From assembly GCF_905196875.1 (NCBI RefSeq), contig NZ_CAJJWO010000037.1, positions 1-48,177 of the forward strand: 48,177 bases of DNA. Direction: 5' to 3'. A program made the translations under genes and the position numbers. Below are positions 16,307 through 23,583 of this stretch, piece by piece. This DNA is from an uncultured Parabacteroides sp. Its GTDB lineage: Bacteria > Bacteroidota > Bacteroidia > Bacteroidales > Tannerellaceae. Under the pieces are notes generated by a model that had not been told where the DNA came from, ran no database searches, and saw only the letters and a list, made by a program, of their open reading frames with translations. Each line of letters opens with the position of its first letter. Within the stretch, counting starts at the first letter, position 1.

Positions 16307-17781
16307 GTCAGATAGACATGTGGGGTAACCTTGGCTGTTACCTGGATGACAACAATGTAATAACCTTTCAGGTGGGTACGAATCCCGGTACCAGCCTGAT
16401 GCGGGAAATGGATCAGGACGAAAGACCTGTATCCGGATATAATCGGAATATATCATTCCGTTGGTTGAATGTGGATGGCTATAACGTGTATTCCCGTGGA
16501 GCGGATAACCGCAAATGCGAACATATAGAGGCCGATATCAAGAACAACCGGTTATTACCCCGCTTAATCAGTAAACAGATCAATATGCTATACGGTAAAG
16601 GCCCCCGTATATACAAAGAGAAACTGCAAGACAACAAGGTGATCCGGGAGTGGACCGATGTGCCAACTATACAAGAATGGCTGGACAGCTGGCCTAAAAA
16701 TGGTATGGAAATGTCCTACAAGGATTTCGGACTTGCCATCATCAAACGATATTACTTCTTCCGGGACTTTTTCGTAAAGTGGCGCATGTCGCAAGGAAAA
16801 GCCATTGGCCGCATGCCCGTGGCCGGGTTGGATTTAGTAGAAAACAAATATTGCCGCTTGGCAACGCTCAAACAAGATGTCGCCGAGGATATCGTATTAT
16901 ATAACGATCTGCGTTTCGTCGTTACCGGAAACTGGAACTATGGAGCGGCCAAATACAAGGTGTACCCGCTATTTCGCATCAACGAAGTTGACAACTATCG
17001 TTTTGCCGCCATATCCCATCACCGGGAAAGCTCCGTGGGCAATCATTACGGAGAGAACGAAACCCACGAAGGTGTTAAGACTCATATCAAAACATCAAAC
17101 GAATTACCCGAATTTATCGATAGCTTTTTAAATAATAGCTTGGCAGCCAAAATACATGTTATCATACCGAATGCCTGGGTAGAAGCCAAGCGTAAACAAA
17201 TAAAAGCCTTATGCGAAGAAAATAAGCTCCGCAAGAAGGATAACAAACAACTGATAAAATACAATGATATCGAGATCGGCACCGAATACCGGGAGTCATT
17301 GATCGTACTTTACACCCAGGAGGAACTACGCCGTCTATCGCTATATTTATCCGGTAAAAAGAACCAGGGGAAGGCCTTTTCTACCTATTCGTTCAAAACC
17401 GGCCAGGGAAACGAAGAAGAACGATGGAAGATCGAAACGATCGACCTGAAGTACAAAGAATACATTTCATCCTTGATCGAATACGACAAACGGGTAGACG
17501 AAGTGCTACTGGGTGCCGTAGGCCTGGACTCGTCCATCTCCAGCGTTAGCAAGGATGGGGTTATATCCAAGTCAGGCGCCGATGTATATTATAACTACTT
17601 GCTTTATCTGCAAACACTCACTCCAGACGATGAGAAGTGCTGCGAACCGTTCAATCTGGTCCTGCAGGTCAACTTTCCGGATCTCTATAAACAAGGCTAC
17701 CGGATCGGTTTTTACCGGGAGGTACCGGCACGTCAGGAAGAAGTTTCACCTAATGATCGTTTAAACCGTCAACAATCATGA
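16303..17781 (+). CDS. Portal protein (putative)
   Basis: This is read from ATG 16,303, overlapping the previous stop as ATGA; 492 residues. The size, the polar N-terminus, the 'YGKGPRIYKEK' segment near 100 and the long helical C-terminal part ('RVDEVLLGAVGLDSSISS' then 'GADVYYNYLLYLQTL') match the general plan of phage portals. Portals form the dodecameric DNA channel at one head vertex and dock the terminase. The call rests on composition and on its place after terminase and before a chain of connector-like genes; no diagnostic motif proves it. Confidence 0.65.
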   Translation: MSQIDMWGNLGCYLDDNNVITFQVGTNPGTSLMREMDQDERPVSGYNRNISFRWLNVDGYNVYSRGADNRKCEHIEADIKNNRLLPRLISKQINMLYGKGPRIYKEKLQDNKVIREWTDVPTIQEWLDSWPKNGMEMSYKDFGLAIIKRYYFFRDFFVKWRMSQGKAIGRMPVAGLDLVENKYCRLATLKQDVAEDIVLYNDLRFVVTGNWNYGAAKYKVYPLFRINEVDNYRFAAISHHRESSVGNHYGENETHEGVKTHIKTSNELPEFIDSFLNNSLAAKIHVIIPNAWVEAKRKQIKALCEENKLRKKDNKQLIKYNDIEIGTEYRESLIVLYTQEELRRLSLYLSGKKNQGKAFSTYSFKTGQGNEEERWKIETIDLKYKEYISSLIEYDKRVDEVLLGAVGLDSSISSVSKDGVISKSGADVYYNYLLYLQTLTPDDEKCCEPFNLVLQVNFPDLYKQGYRIGFYREVPARQEEVSPNDRLNRQQS

Positions 17782-18650
17782 GCTACAACGTATTAATAGA
17801 ACTATTTGACAATATCGCCGACTTTCGGGATTATGTACCTTATGTCGCTAGCGATATAGAGATCGAAGAACTCAATTCGTCTGCCATAGGCGCACGAAAA
17901 CAGATCCTGGGCATCATAACCATTCCCCTTTGGAAATCGATCATACAAGACAAAGATTCCGACGCCTGGCATCACTTGAAACTGGCTTTCGGCAATCTGA
18001 CCATGCACAAGGCTGTTATCTTTGCTACCATCGCCAAACGTATGTCCGGAGGGGCGGATGTGTACAAATACGAACTGGAGAGTATGCGCCGCCAGTATAT
18101 CGACAATTATTTTAACGCAATGGATTCGCTTATCCACGAACTGGAGACCAATGAATCCTACCAGGAAGTCTGGCGTAAGACAACCGACTTCCAGTATATG
18201 GACAGCCTCCGGATCAAAACAACCGCCGAACTCAACAGCCTGTACAGTATAGATATGTCATACCTGTTCTTCTTCCGGACCATCGCTATTCAACGCGAAG
18301 TGCTGGACGATACGATCGGAGGATACTTCGTCAGTATAGAAGGCCGCGAAGCCGACTTCGAAACGAAGCTGAAACGGGCACTGGCGATGCTGATTATTTC
18401 GGTTGCCTTGACGCGTTTCGATATTATCGAGTTACCAATGACCATCCGTAACCTATTCGACGATTCTAAAGGCTTCCGTCATGGTTCTTCCGAGAAATCC
18501 GCTTTAGACGCATTGGCCGCCTCCCTGCAATCCCAGGCAATGGAAACCATCAAAGCCATAGACCTGGCTCTCAGTGAACCTGTGTCCGGGAATATTGATC
18601 CTACCACCTCCTATAACCGCGAAAGCGATAAAATCTTCCTGATGTCATGA
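17778..18650 (+). CDS. DUF6712-like head-tail connector or structural protein
   Basis: This 290-residue, mainly helical protein is coupled by ATGA to the portal gene. The N-terminal 'F.dyvpYVasDieieeLns' and 'HHLKLAFGNLTMHKAV' segments resemble, from memory, a family of Bacteroidetes phage proteins of unknown function (DUF6712). Position right after the portal suggests a connector or adaptor that completes the head. No catalytic motif is seen. Confidence 0.55.
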   Translation: MSYNVLIELFDNIADFRDYVPYVASDIEIEELNSSAIGARKQILGIITIPLWKSIIQDKDSDAWHHLKLAFGNLTMHKAVIFATIAKRMSGGADVYKYELESMRRQYIDNYFNAMDSLIHELETNESYQEVWRKTTDFQYMDSLRIKTTAELNSLYSIDMSYLFFFRTIAIQREVLDDTIGGYFVSIEGREADFETKLKRALAMLIISVALTRFDIIELPMTIRNLFDDSKGFRHGSSEKSALDALAASLQSQAMETIKAIDLALSEPVSGNIDPTTSYNRESDKIFLMS

Positions 18651-19498
18651 ATGCTCCTGCTATTGTTTTTGAAACTCATTTCGGAGAATATAGTATACCC
18701 AATCGATGGGAACAACTTACTCCGGAACTGTATCTGTCTGTCTGCAAGTTGCTCCAGCAATACGCTACCGGTCAAATCTCTTACCGGCAATTACATATCG
18801 CTTACATCTGCAAAGCTCTAAAATTGAATCCAAAGAAGATAAAAGGGGATGATGCGAATCAAAATCTGTATCTGCTTTCCGAACAGATAGACTTTATATG
18901 TAAAGACATGCAACATATCAATAACTGCTTTCTGGCACAATTGGTGCCGGAAATATCCGTAAACGACCAAATATATAAGGCATACAAAATACAGACCGGA
19001 TTTGACACGCTAACCTGTTCGCTCTCCGCCATCCAGTTCATAGAGGCTTACGAACTGATTGGTTGCCAAGCGGACAAACTGCCTGTGATGGCAGCTATTC
19101 TATACTGTCCAGGCACCTACACGTCCGAAGCTGCCCATCGGTTAGCTGAGAGTTTTGCATCGCTGGATTCGATATTACTCCAGGCCATTTGCCTGAACTT
19201 CCAAGCATTTGCCAACTACCTGTTCACCCAGACTCCGTTCAGTATCTTATACATGCGAAAACCTAAAGAACATAAACCGGCTATCTCCATCGGCATGGCC
19301 GAAAGCCTGTATAATCTTTCGGCCGACGGATTAGGAAATGTAGACGTTATTGAACAAATGCCGGTCATCAAGTACCTGGCCATCCTCCGGAAAAAGCTCA
19401 TTGAAAGCGTCACCGCCATGAACGAAGCCGGTATCGACCTGGTAGAAATCTCTGACAAGACAGGATTATCCATAAAAACAATAAAACAAATCATATGA
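18647..19498 (+). CDS. Hypothetical virion-assembly protein
   Basis: This 283-residue protein lies between connector-like genes, coupled on both sides by ATGA overlaps. The first part has 'ipnRWeqLTPELYLSVCKLL', a pattern I associate with conserved proteins of Bacteroides phages. The middle is rich in helices, and the end ('AGIDLVEISDKTGLSIKTIKQII') could form a helix-turn-helix. It may be a tail-completion or assembly factor; the function is unknown. Confidence 0.55.
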   Translation: MNAPAIVFETHFGEYSIPNRWEQLTPELYLSVCKLLQQYATGQISYRQLHIAYICKALKLNPKKIKGDDANQNLYLLSEQIDFICKDMQHINNCFLAQLVPEISVNDQIYKAYKIQTGFDTLTCSLSAIQFIEAYELIGCQADKLPVMAAILYCPGTYTSEAAHRLAESFASLDSILLQAICLNFQAFANYLFTQTPFSILYMRKPKEHKPAISIGMAESLYNLSADGLGNVDVIEQMPVIKYLAILRKKLIESVTAMNEAGIDLVEISDKTGLSIKTIKQII

Positions 19499-20058
19499 AC
19501 ACATCCCTATTAATTGAACTGTTTCTTTACTTCGCCCGCTTCCCGAATCACGATGCTTTCAGCGCTCTGTTCAACAAAGGGCGAAGCAATATAGATGGGT
19601 ACGAAGACTTGTCTGCAGCCCTTCTTGCTCTGCCTAACGAACCTTTAGTACCCGAAATAGGCAACTATGTCTTTGGCCCCAACTTCGATGCAGTCAGTAG
19701 CCGTGTCAACAATATAAACGGTTACTATTTGTTTGTCGATTATGGAGAAATAGAATGCGGAACCGACAATAGTAACCGGATGACTGATTCCGCCCGACTA
19801 GCTATAACCGTAGCCTACCGACTGAAAGAGTTCTCCGGGGACCTGATGGAACAACTGCTCGTATCAGATCAATCCCTTTCATATTTGGTCGCGATCCGTA
19901 ACCGAATGATTGCTGAACAACGGGAACGATGTTGGCTGAAGGATGTATCCCGAAGTCATACCCTGACTCCGTTTATTGCCCGCGAACTCTCAAGTGTCGG
20001 TTGGACCATGCTCTTTAACCGGGATGGTTATGATACGTTTGGAGCAAAGCGCAAATGA
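19495..20058 (+). CDS. Hypothetical connector or tail-completion protein
   Basis: This 187-residue protein is the last gene of the portal operon. It has a mixed alpha/beta look: an N-terminal amphipathic helix, a central 'GYYLFVDYGEIECG' strand region, then 'MTDSARLAITVAYRLKEF' and a helical end. That layout resembles head-closure or tail-terminator proteins, which are typically 100-200 residues and follow the connectors, but no sequence signature confirms it. The stop codon is followed after 1 nt by late promoter 3. Confidence 0.5.
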   Translation: MNTSLLIELFLYFARFPNHDAFSALFNKGRSNIDGYEDLSAALLALPNEPLVPEIGNYVFGPNFDAVSSRVNNINGYYLFVDYGEIECGTDNSNRMTDSARLAITVAYRLKEFSGDLMEQLLVSDQSLSYLVAIRNRMIAEQRERCWLKDVSRSHTLTPFIARELSSVGWTMLFNRDGYDTFGAKRK

Positions 20059-20059
20059 A

Positions 20060-20095
20060 TGTCCTTTATGCCTGGATTAGAATTGAACAACTTTA
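20060..20095 (+). promoter_or_regulatory. Late promoter 3 (lysis operon)
   Basis: TGTCCTTTAT at 20,060-20,069, 18 nt, then CAACTTTA at 20,088-20,095 (4 of 6 fixed -7 positions). The 10-nt upstream motif is identical to those of promoters 4 and 5. Expected start near 20,099, giving a leader of about 20 nt before ATG 20,119. Confidence 0.6.
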
Positions 20096-20118
20096 TACCC
20101 ATAAATTAATAACAAAGA

Positions 20119-20469
20119 ATGGATTGGATGACAATAGGTTTAGCTTTTCTGACCTTTATCAGCGGAGGAGGCATTGCTGCCATTGTATTGCTTCCACAGA
20201 AACGCCGGTCGGCTGAAATAGAAAACGAGGCTAAGGTCAGTGAACAATGGAAAGAGCTTTACATACAATTCCGTGAAGAGAAATCCCGGCAGAGTGATTT
20301 GATTGATAAGCTATACGATGATTTGACGGCGGCCCGGAATCAAAATAATACACTGACTACGAACAATGCCATATTGAAACTATGGAAATGCGAAAAACTG
20401 GAATGTGGATATCGTAAGCCACCCATCAGCGCCGACCCATTCAAAAAATTAGAGGAGGAACATCAATGA
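20119..20469 (+). CDS. Lysis-cassette membrane protein with coiled coil (holin or i-spanin-like)
   Basis: This 116-residue protein has one N-terminal transmembrane segment (about residues 4-25, WMTIGLAFLTFISGGGIAAIVLL). A long charged helix follows (about 30-85), with heptad-like spacing and a Gln/Asn-rich end. That is the topology of an inner-membrane spanin (Rz type), or of a one-TM holin. It is first in the lysis operon, overlaps the endolysin by 4 nt and is under late promoter 3. Which of the two roles it plays cannot be decided from sequence. Confidence 0.6.
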   Translation: MDWMTIGLAFLTFISGGGIAAIVLLPQKRRSAEIENEAKVSEQWKELYIQFREEKSRQSDLIDKLYDDLTAARNQNNTLTTNNAILKLWKCEKLECGYRKPPISADPFKKLEEEHQ

Positions 20470-20885
20470 GTACAGAAAAATTACCCCGCGGTCTCCGGAA
20501 CAACAATCCCGGAAACATCCGTAACAGCAACAGTGTGAAATGGCAGAGTGAAGTAGATGCCGCCAACAAAAAAGACTTTACATTTGAAGAGTTCAAAGAC
20601 AGGGCATCCGGCTACCGGGCATTGCTGAAATTACTGCGTAATTACCACAAGTTGCATGGTTGCCGCACCATCGCCGACTATATCCACCGATGGGCTCCGG
20701 AGCACGAAAACAACACATCCGGCTACATCATCCGTGTAAGCCGGGAAATGCAAGTCCCTACAACTTTCGTTCCGGATCCGGACGAAAAGTCCATCATGTG
20801 TGCGATGGCAGCAGCTATCAGCTTAGTTGAGAATGGAGTCCCCGCAATCATGTCAGAAGTGGAAGCCGGATGGGACGCCTTGTGA
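20466..20885 (+). CDS. Endolysin (peptidoglycan hydrolase)
   Basis: This 139-residue protein begins with the hallmark 'RGLRNNNPGNIRNS' segment found in small phage lysins annotated as structural protein P5-like or lysozyme-fold muramidases. It continues with 'GYRALLKLLRNYHKLHGCRTIADYIHRWAPEHENNTSGYI', also typical of this family. It would cut peptidoglycan at the end of infection. There is no signal peptide, so it needs a holin or similar for export. Neighbours on both sides are membrane-linked lysis proteins, which supports the call. Confidence 0.8.
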   Translation: MSTEKLPRGLRNNNPGNIRNSNSVKWQSEVDAANKKDFTFEEFKDRASGYRALLKLLRNYHKLHGCRTIADYIHRWAPEHENNTSGYIIRVSREMQVPTTFVPDPDEKSIMCAMAAAISLVENGVPAIMSEVEAGWDAL

Positions 20886-21343
20886 CTGGAACGATATTAT
20901 ATCTGTGTATTACCTTTTGCATGGTAGCTTGCACAAAGACGGTATATGTACCAGTGAAAAGTATGGAGGTTACGACTGTCCGGCTCCGTGATACTATCAT
21001 TAAAACCGTACTTGTTCCTTACAGAGATTCCATAAGTACCCCGGATACAACGTCATATTTGCATAACCCCTATGGCGAAAGTTGGGCTGTATGGTCTGGT
21101 GGTAAATTAAACCATAGTCTGAATATTTACCCGGACACATTGGGCATCCCTATACAGATCGAAGAGATCGAAATAATACAAACCGTTGAAATCCCTATTG
21201 AAGTTGAAAAGAAACTGACACGTTGGCAACAATTCAAAATGGATATGGGCGGTTGGGCCATCGGTGCACTATCAGGCATTATTCTATTAGGTGTTGGATA
21301 TGGCATTTTTAAGTTCATAAAACGAAAAATTAATATTAAGTAA
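20870..21343 (+). CDS. Spanin-like lipoprotein with C-terminal transmembrane segment
   Basis: This encodes 157 residues, overlapping the endolysin by 16 nt. The N-terminus is a lipoprotein signal with lipobox Met18-Val-Ala-Cys21. The C-terminus holds a transmembrane helix (about 127-150, GGWAIGALSGIILLGVGYGIF) followed by basic residues. A lipid anchor at one end and a membrane span at the other is the defining layout of unimolecular spanins such as T1 gp11, which link and fuse outer and inner membranes during lysis. The middle is beta-rich, as in those spanins. The assignment is by topology, not sequence similarity. Confidence 0.65.
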   Translation: MGRLVTGTILYLCITFCMVACTKTVYVPVKSMEVTTVRLRDTIIKTVLVPYRDSISTPDTTSYLHNPYGESWAVWSGGKLNHSLNIYPDTLGIPIQIEEIEIIQTVEIPIEVEKKLTRWQQFKMDMGGWAIGALSGIILLGVGYGIFKFIKRKINIK

Positions 21344-21385
21344 GTGTTTTTCATGGTATTAGATTTTTAGATTAGTAATTGAGTT

Positions 21386-21421
21386 AGCCGCTCTGCCTGT
21401 GATAGGTAGGGCGGCTTTGTT
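21386..21421 (+). terminator. Terminator ending the lysis operon
   Basis: A 13-position stem, 21,386-21,398 with 21,404-21,416 (AGCCGC arm, two mismatched or wobble positions), closes a GTGAT loop and is followed by TTGTTA. It lies about 43 nt after the spanin-like gene and marks the left edge of the cargo island. Confidence 0.7.
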
Positions 21422-21427
21422 AAAAAG

Positions 21428-21490
21428 GAACAAATATGTTCTTTTTATTACTTTTCCTCTTGCAGGATTGGAACATATATGTTACCTTTG
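21428..21490 (+). promoter_or_regulatory. hicAB promoter with two palindromic operators
   Basis: TTG at 21,460-21,462, 20 nt, then TACCTTTG at 21,483-21,490 is a full host-type promoter. Two near-identical dyads, GAACAAATATGTTC at 21,428-21,441 and GAACATATATGTTA at 21,471-21,484, lie 43 bp apart (about four helical turns). The second overlaps the -7 box. HicB has a C-terminal DNA-binding domain and in this family represses its own operon, so these are probable HicB operators. Confidence 0.7.
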
Positions 21491-21522
21491 TAGTGTTCAA
21501 TTAAACAAAGTTCTTTTACATC

Positions 21523-21708
21523 ATGAAATTTTCCGAGTTTTACAAATTGATTGAAGCCGCAGGCTGGACAATCAAAAAGGGTAAGAAACATCATAAGTAT
21601 GTTCACCCGGACTTTGACTATTTCATCCCCGTCGGCCGCCATCCGAGCAAGGAAATACCGAAAGGAACTCTGGAATCGATGATGAAAGATGCCGGGTTGA
21701 AAAAGTAA
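21523..21708 (+). CDS. hicA: HicA-family toxin (mRNA interferase)
   Basis: This 61-residue protein has the double-stranded-RNA-binding-like HicA fold pattern. 'FYKLIEAAGW' forms helix 1, and 'GKKHHKYVHPD' carries the conserved active-site His (His23/His24). 'VGRHPSKEIPKGTLESMMKDAGL' matches the family's conserved C-terminal part. HicA cuts mRNAs and is neutralised by HicB. Here toxin precedes antitoxin, the common order. Its own host-type promoter implies expression in the lysogen. A terminator-like hairpin separates it from hicB. Confidence 0.9.
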   Translation: MKFSEFYKLIEAAGWTIKKGKKHHKYVHPDFDYFIPVGRHPSKEIPKGTLESMMKDAGLKK

Positions 21709-21716
21709 AAGCAACT

Positions 21717-21742
21717 ACCACTCCCTCCGGGGAGTGGTTTTA
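21717..21742 (+). terminator. Terminator-like hairpin between hicA and hicB
   Basis: ACCACTCCC (21,717-21,725) pairs perfectly with GGGAGTGGT (21,730-21,738) around TCCG and is followed by TTTAATT. The 9-bp GC-rich stem lies 8 nt after the toxin stop. It may act as an attenuator that lets only part of the transcripts reach the antitoxin, or as a processing site. Confidence 0.6.
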
Positions 21743-21768
21743 ATTGGACCAAACAATAAAAGAATGTT

Positions 21769-22173
21769 ATGAAAACAGTTACAGCAATTATCGAAAAGTC
21801 AGCCGATGGTGGCTACTCCATTTACACAAAAGATGTAAAGGGTGCGGTTGGCTATGGTCTTTCTGAAGCCGAAGCGAAAAACGACTTTACGGAAGTGCTC
21901 ACAGAGCAGTTTGAATACTTTCAGGAACGAACAGGTATGGTATCAGAATGGGTACAAGAGGGATATACGATTGAATATCGTTACGACTTCTCCGGCTTTT
22001 TCCTGGCATTTCCATTTATCAGTGCCACAGAATTTGCCCGTGCAGTCGGTATCAATCCTTCTCTGATGCGTAAGTATAAAAACGGATTAGCCTTTGCATC
22101 CGAAAAACAAAGAGCAATCATACAAGCTAAATTTAAAGAAATAGTCAGCAATATGGCCACAGTTCAATTCTGA
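21769..22173 (+). CDS. hicB: HicB-family antitoxin with DNA-binding domain
   Basis: This 134-residue protein has an N-terminal partial RNase H-fold HicB domain ('AIIEKSADGGYSIYTKDV' then 'GYGLSEAEAKNDF'). A C-terminal helix-turn-helix follows (about 85-125, 'ISATEFARAVGINPSLMRKYKNG'). The first domain binds and blocks HicA; the second binds operator DNA. The dyads at 21,428 and 21,471 are the obvious targets. The protein is of normal length for the HTH-bearing subgroup. In a prophage the pair may stabilise the element or act in abortive infection. Confidence 0.9.
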   Translation: MKTVTAIIEKSADGGYSIYTKDVKGAVGYGLSEAEAKNDFTEVLTEQFEYFQERTGMVSEWVQEGYTIEYRYDFSGFFLAFPFISATEFARAVGINPSLMRKYKNGLAFASEKQRAIIQAKFKEIVSNMATVQF

Positions 22174-22225
22174 AAAGAACTTTTTTAATTGAACACTAAA
22201 AAACGAACTGTAGCCAATAGATTCA

Positions 22226-22259
22226 GCCTCTGTCGAAAAATGACAGAGGCTTTTCTTTT
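22226..22259 (+). terminator. Strong terminator after hicAB
   Basis: GCCTCTGTC (22,226-22,234) and GACAGAGGC (22,242-22,250) form a perfect 9-bp stem with a 7-nt loop, followed by TTTTCTTTT. It separates the toxin-antitoxin unit from the next cargo promoter. Confidence 0.85.
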
Positions 22260-22327
22260 CCCTCCAAATTTCAAATCTGGAAAAATGTGAGCTATTTCAA
22301 TGTTTAATTCATTAGAAAATGTTAAAT

Positions 22328-22394
22328 ATGCAAATATAGGAGTTTATTTTTGCATTTTTGTTGCATATGCAAAAATAAGGCCTTATATTTGCAT
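22328..22394 (+). promoter_or_regulatory. Host-type promoter embedded in TTTGCAT repeats
   Basis: TTG at 22,361-22,363, 20 nt, then TATATTTG at 22,384-22,391 fits the Bacteroidales consensus fully. Five TTGCAT or ATGCAA copies lie in both orientations (22,328, 22,349, 22,361, 22,367 and 22,388). They include the 12-bp palindrome TTGCATATGCAA on the -33 box, and look like operator sites. A related TTTGCA-t-TGCAAA dyad occurs at the 25.0-kb promoter. Confidence 0.65.
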
Positions 22395-22418
22395 CATAAT
22401 AATAAAACAAACAAAGTT

Positions 22419-22661
22419 ATGAAAACAAGTGTTGACAGTAGGGAATTTGATATTGCGAAAGTTAGTTTTAATGGAGAACTCCAGCAGGTTAAAGATCTTA
22501 ATTGGAATGAGCTTACCTCATTCACTAAGGCTAGATTGCTGAAATTTATGTCTGACCTATTGATACTGAAACAAGATTATATACTAACAGAGAATCAAGA
22601 AATGACTGTTGCCAGTGCAGAAACAAGACTTATTGAGTATATAAGCAGATCAAATAAATAA
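22419..22661 (+). CDS. Small hypothetical cargo protein
   Basis: ATG 22,419 is chosen because it lies about 25 nt past the -7 box; the longer frame from 22,350 would start inside the promoter. The 80-residue product is soluble and helical: 'LNWNELTSFTKARLLKFMSDLLILKQDY' followed by 'EMTVASAETRLIEYISRSN'. No family was recognised. It is the first gene of a probable three-gene transcript with host-type control. Confidence 0.6.
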   Translation: MKTSVDSREFDIAKVSFNGELQQVKDLNWNELTSFTKARLLKFMSDLLILKQDYILTENQEMTVASAETRLIEYISRSNK

Positions 22662-22678
22662 TGGTTTAATACATTAAT

Positions 22679-22909
22679 ATGACAAAAACTTTTGTACTAT
22701 TATTCAAACAGCCGATAAAGATATATACTTATACAACTCTATCGGCTGTATTTGAGGAGTTCACAAAAGAAGAACTTGGAGTATCATTGTCTACGCTTCA
22801 GAAGAGGGACTTTTCAATCGACTTTTACGAAAATGCAAATATCCGTATTGAGTTGTCAAAAACAAAGACTAGAGGAGATATCCTACGGGAAAAAGAGCAA
22901 TCTGAATAA
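22679..22909 (+). CDS. Small hypothetical cargo protein
   Basis: This 76-residue protein starts 17 nt after the previous stop. The first 45 residues alternate beta-like and helical stretches (TKTFVLLFKQPIKIYTYTT, then a helix), and the C-terminus is charged (KTKTRGDILREKEQSE). It is low in GC compared with the phage structural genes, as are its neighbours. No function can be assigned. Confidence 0.55.
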   Translation: MTKTFVLLFKQPIKIYTYTTLSAVFEEFTKEELGVSLSTLQKRDFSIDFYENANIRIELSKTKTRGDILREKEQSE

Positions 22910-22950
22910 TAATAATTGAACCTATTGGTATAATAATCAACGATACAATC

Positions 22951-23205
22951 ATGAAACATAACATTGAACAATTACTATCAGCTTATATCTGTGATAACAA
23001 AGACTTTATAAAAGATAGTGGATATACAACCGTAGCTGAGTATATCCTTGAAGATGCCAAATCCTTAGAAGGGGGATTTTATTGGTTCCTATCTGATGAA
23101 GAAGCTAACAGCATAGAAAATGATCCGGAAAGCCAGAAGCAAGTTGTTTCTGAGATCACAGAATACATCAATGATAATTACAACTATTCGGTTGAAGATT
23201 TATAA
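22951..23205 (+). CDS. Small acidic hypothetical cargo protein
   Basis: This 84-residue acidic protein has a helical N-terminal segment 'IEQLLSAYICDNKDFIKDSGY' and an acidic C-terminal 'SEITEYINDNYNYSVEDL'. Its strong negative charge and small size resemble anti-restriction or other inhibitor proteins of mobile elements, but no specific family was recognised. It ends the transcript that begins near 22,395; a strong terminator follows at 23,333. Confidence 0.5.
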   Translation: MKHNIEQLLSAYICDNKDFIKDSGYTTVAEYILEDAKSLEGGFYWFLSDEEANSIENDPESQKQVVSEITEYINDNYNYSVEDL

Positions 23206-23332
23206 CAGGATAGTTCAAATCGTGAAATAAGTGAACTACATGTTTACTAACATACGATCCGACGGATGACGGATTATAATAAATCGTATGTTTACAAATG
23301 AAAAACGTAAATTTTTTCATAGTTAAGGTTGG

Positions 23333-23368
23333 GCGTCTGGGTGAGCGATCATCTGGACGCTCTTTTTT
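23333..23368 (+). terminator. Terminator with GCGA tetraloop
   Basis: Twelve paired positions, 23,333-23,344 with 23,349-23,360 (three G-U wobbles), close a GCGA (GNRA) loop. They are followed by TCTTTTTT. It should end the 22.4-23.2-kb transcript. Confidence 0.75.
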
Positions 23369-23494
23369 GAGCACTACAATGCACAGTAACCAACAAATTC
23401 AAACTATACCGCCAAAAGAAAGAACGTTTCCTTTGGTATTCAAAAAAAAATACCCATATTCACAGCGCCCAAACATTGTTGAACCTTTATATGT

Positions 23495-23568
23495 ACTCTC
23501 TCTTATTGTGTAATCCGTGAAATCGGGTTCCGATGTCAACAATCGGTGGGCACACGATATGAGAGAGT
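23495..23568 (+). promoter_or_regulatory. 17-nt inverted repeat upstream of the nuclease-domain gene
   Basis: Arms 23,495-23,511 and 23,552-23,568 match at 15 of 17 positions, with an inner CCGAT/ATCGG stem (23,530-23,546). There is no T-run. The structure ends 15 nt before ATG 23,584 and could govern translation or be a protein site. Its size resembles the 25,174-25,244 hairpin, though the sequences differ. Confidence 0.5.
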
Positions 23569-23583
23569 TCGCCATTTATAGCT

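Larger units (their letters stand above)
21493..22196. repeat. 24/25-nt inverted repeat flanking hicAB
   Basis: The left arm 21,493-21,517 starts at the expected transcript start. Its reverse complement matches 22,173-22,196, right after the hicB stop, with only a one-base length difference within the run. The repeats enclose the two genes exactly. In RNA they could pair the 5' leader with the 3' end; in DNA they could mark a past or present mobile unit. Confidence 0.65.
23206..23583. other. Structured noncoding gap between cargo units
   Basis: No credible gene is present; the 71-codon frame at 23,298-23,513 runs through a strong terminator. The gap contains, in order: a 10-bp inverted repeat (AACATACGAT at 23,249-23,258 with its complement at 23,283-23,292), the terminator at 23,333-23,368, and a 17-nt-arm inverted repeat at 23,495-23,568 just before the next gene. 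I found no convincing promoter for that gene. Confidence 0.6.

Noticed and set aside
23298..23513. 71-codon open frame in the cargo gap
   Set aside because: It runs straight through the strong GCGA-loop terminator and has no supporting start context; treated as chance.
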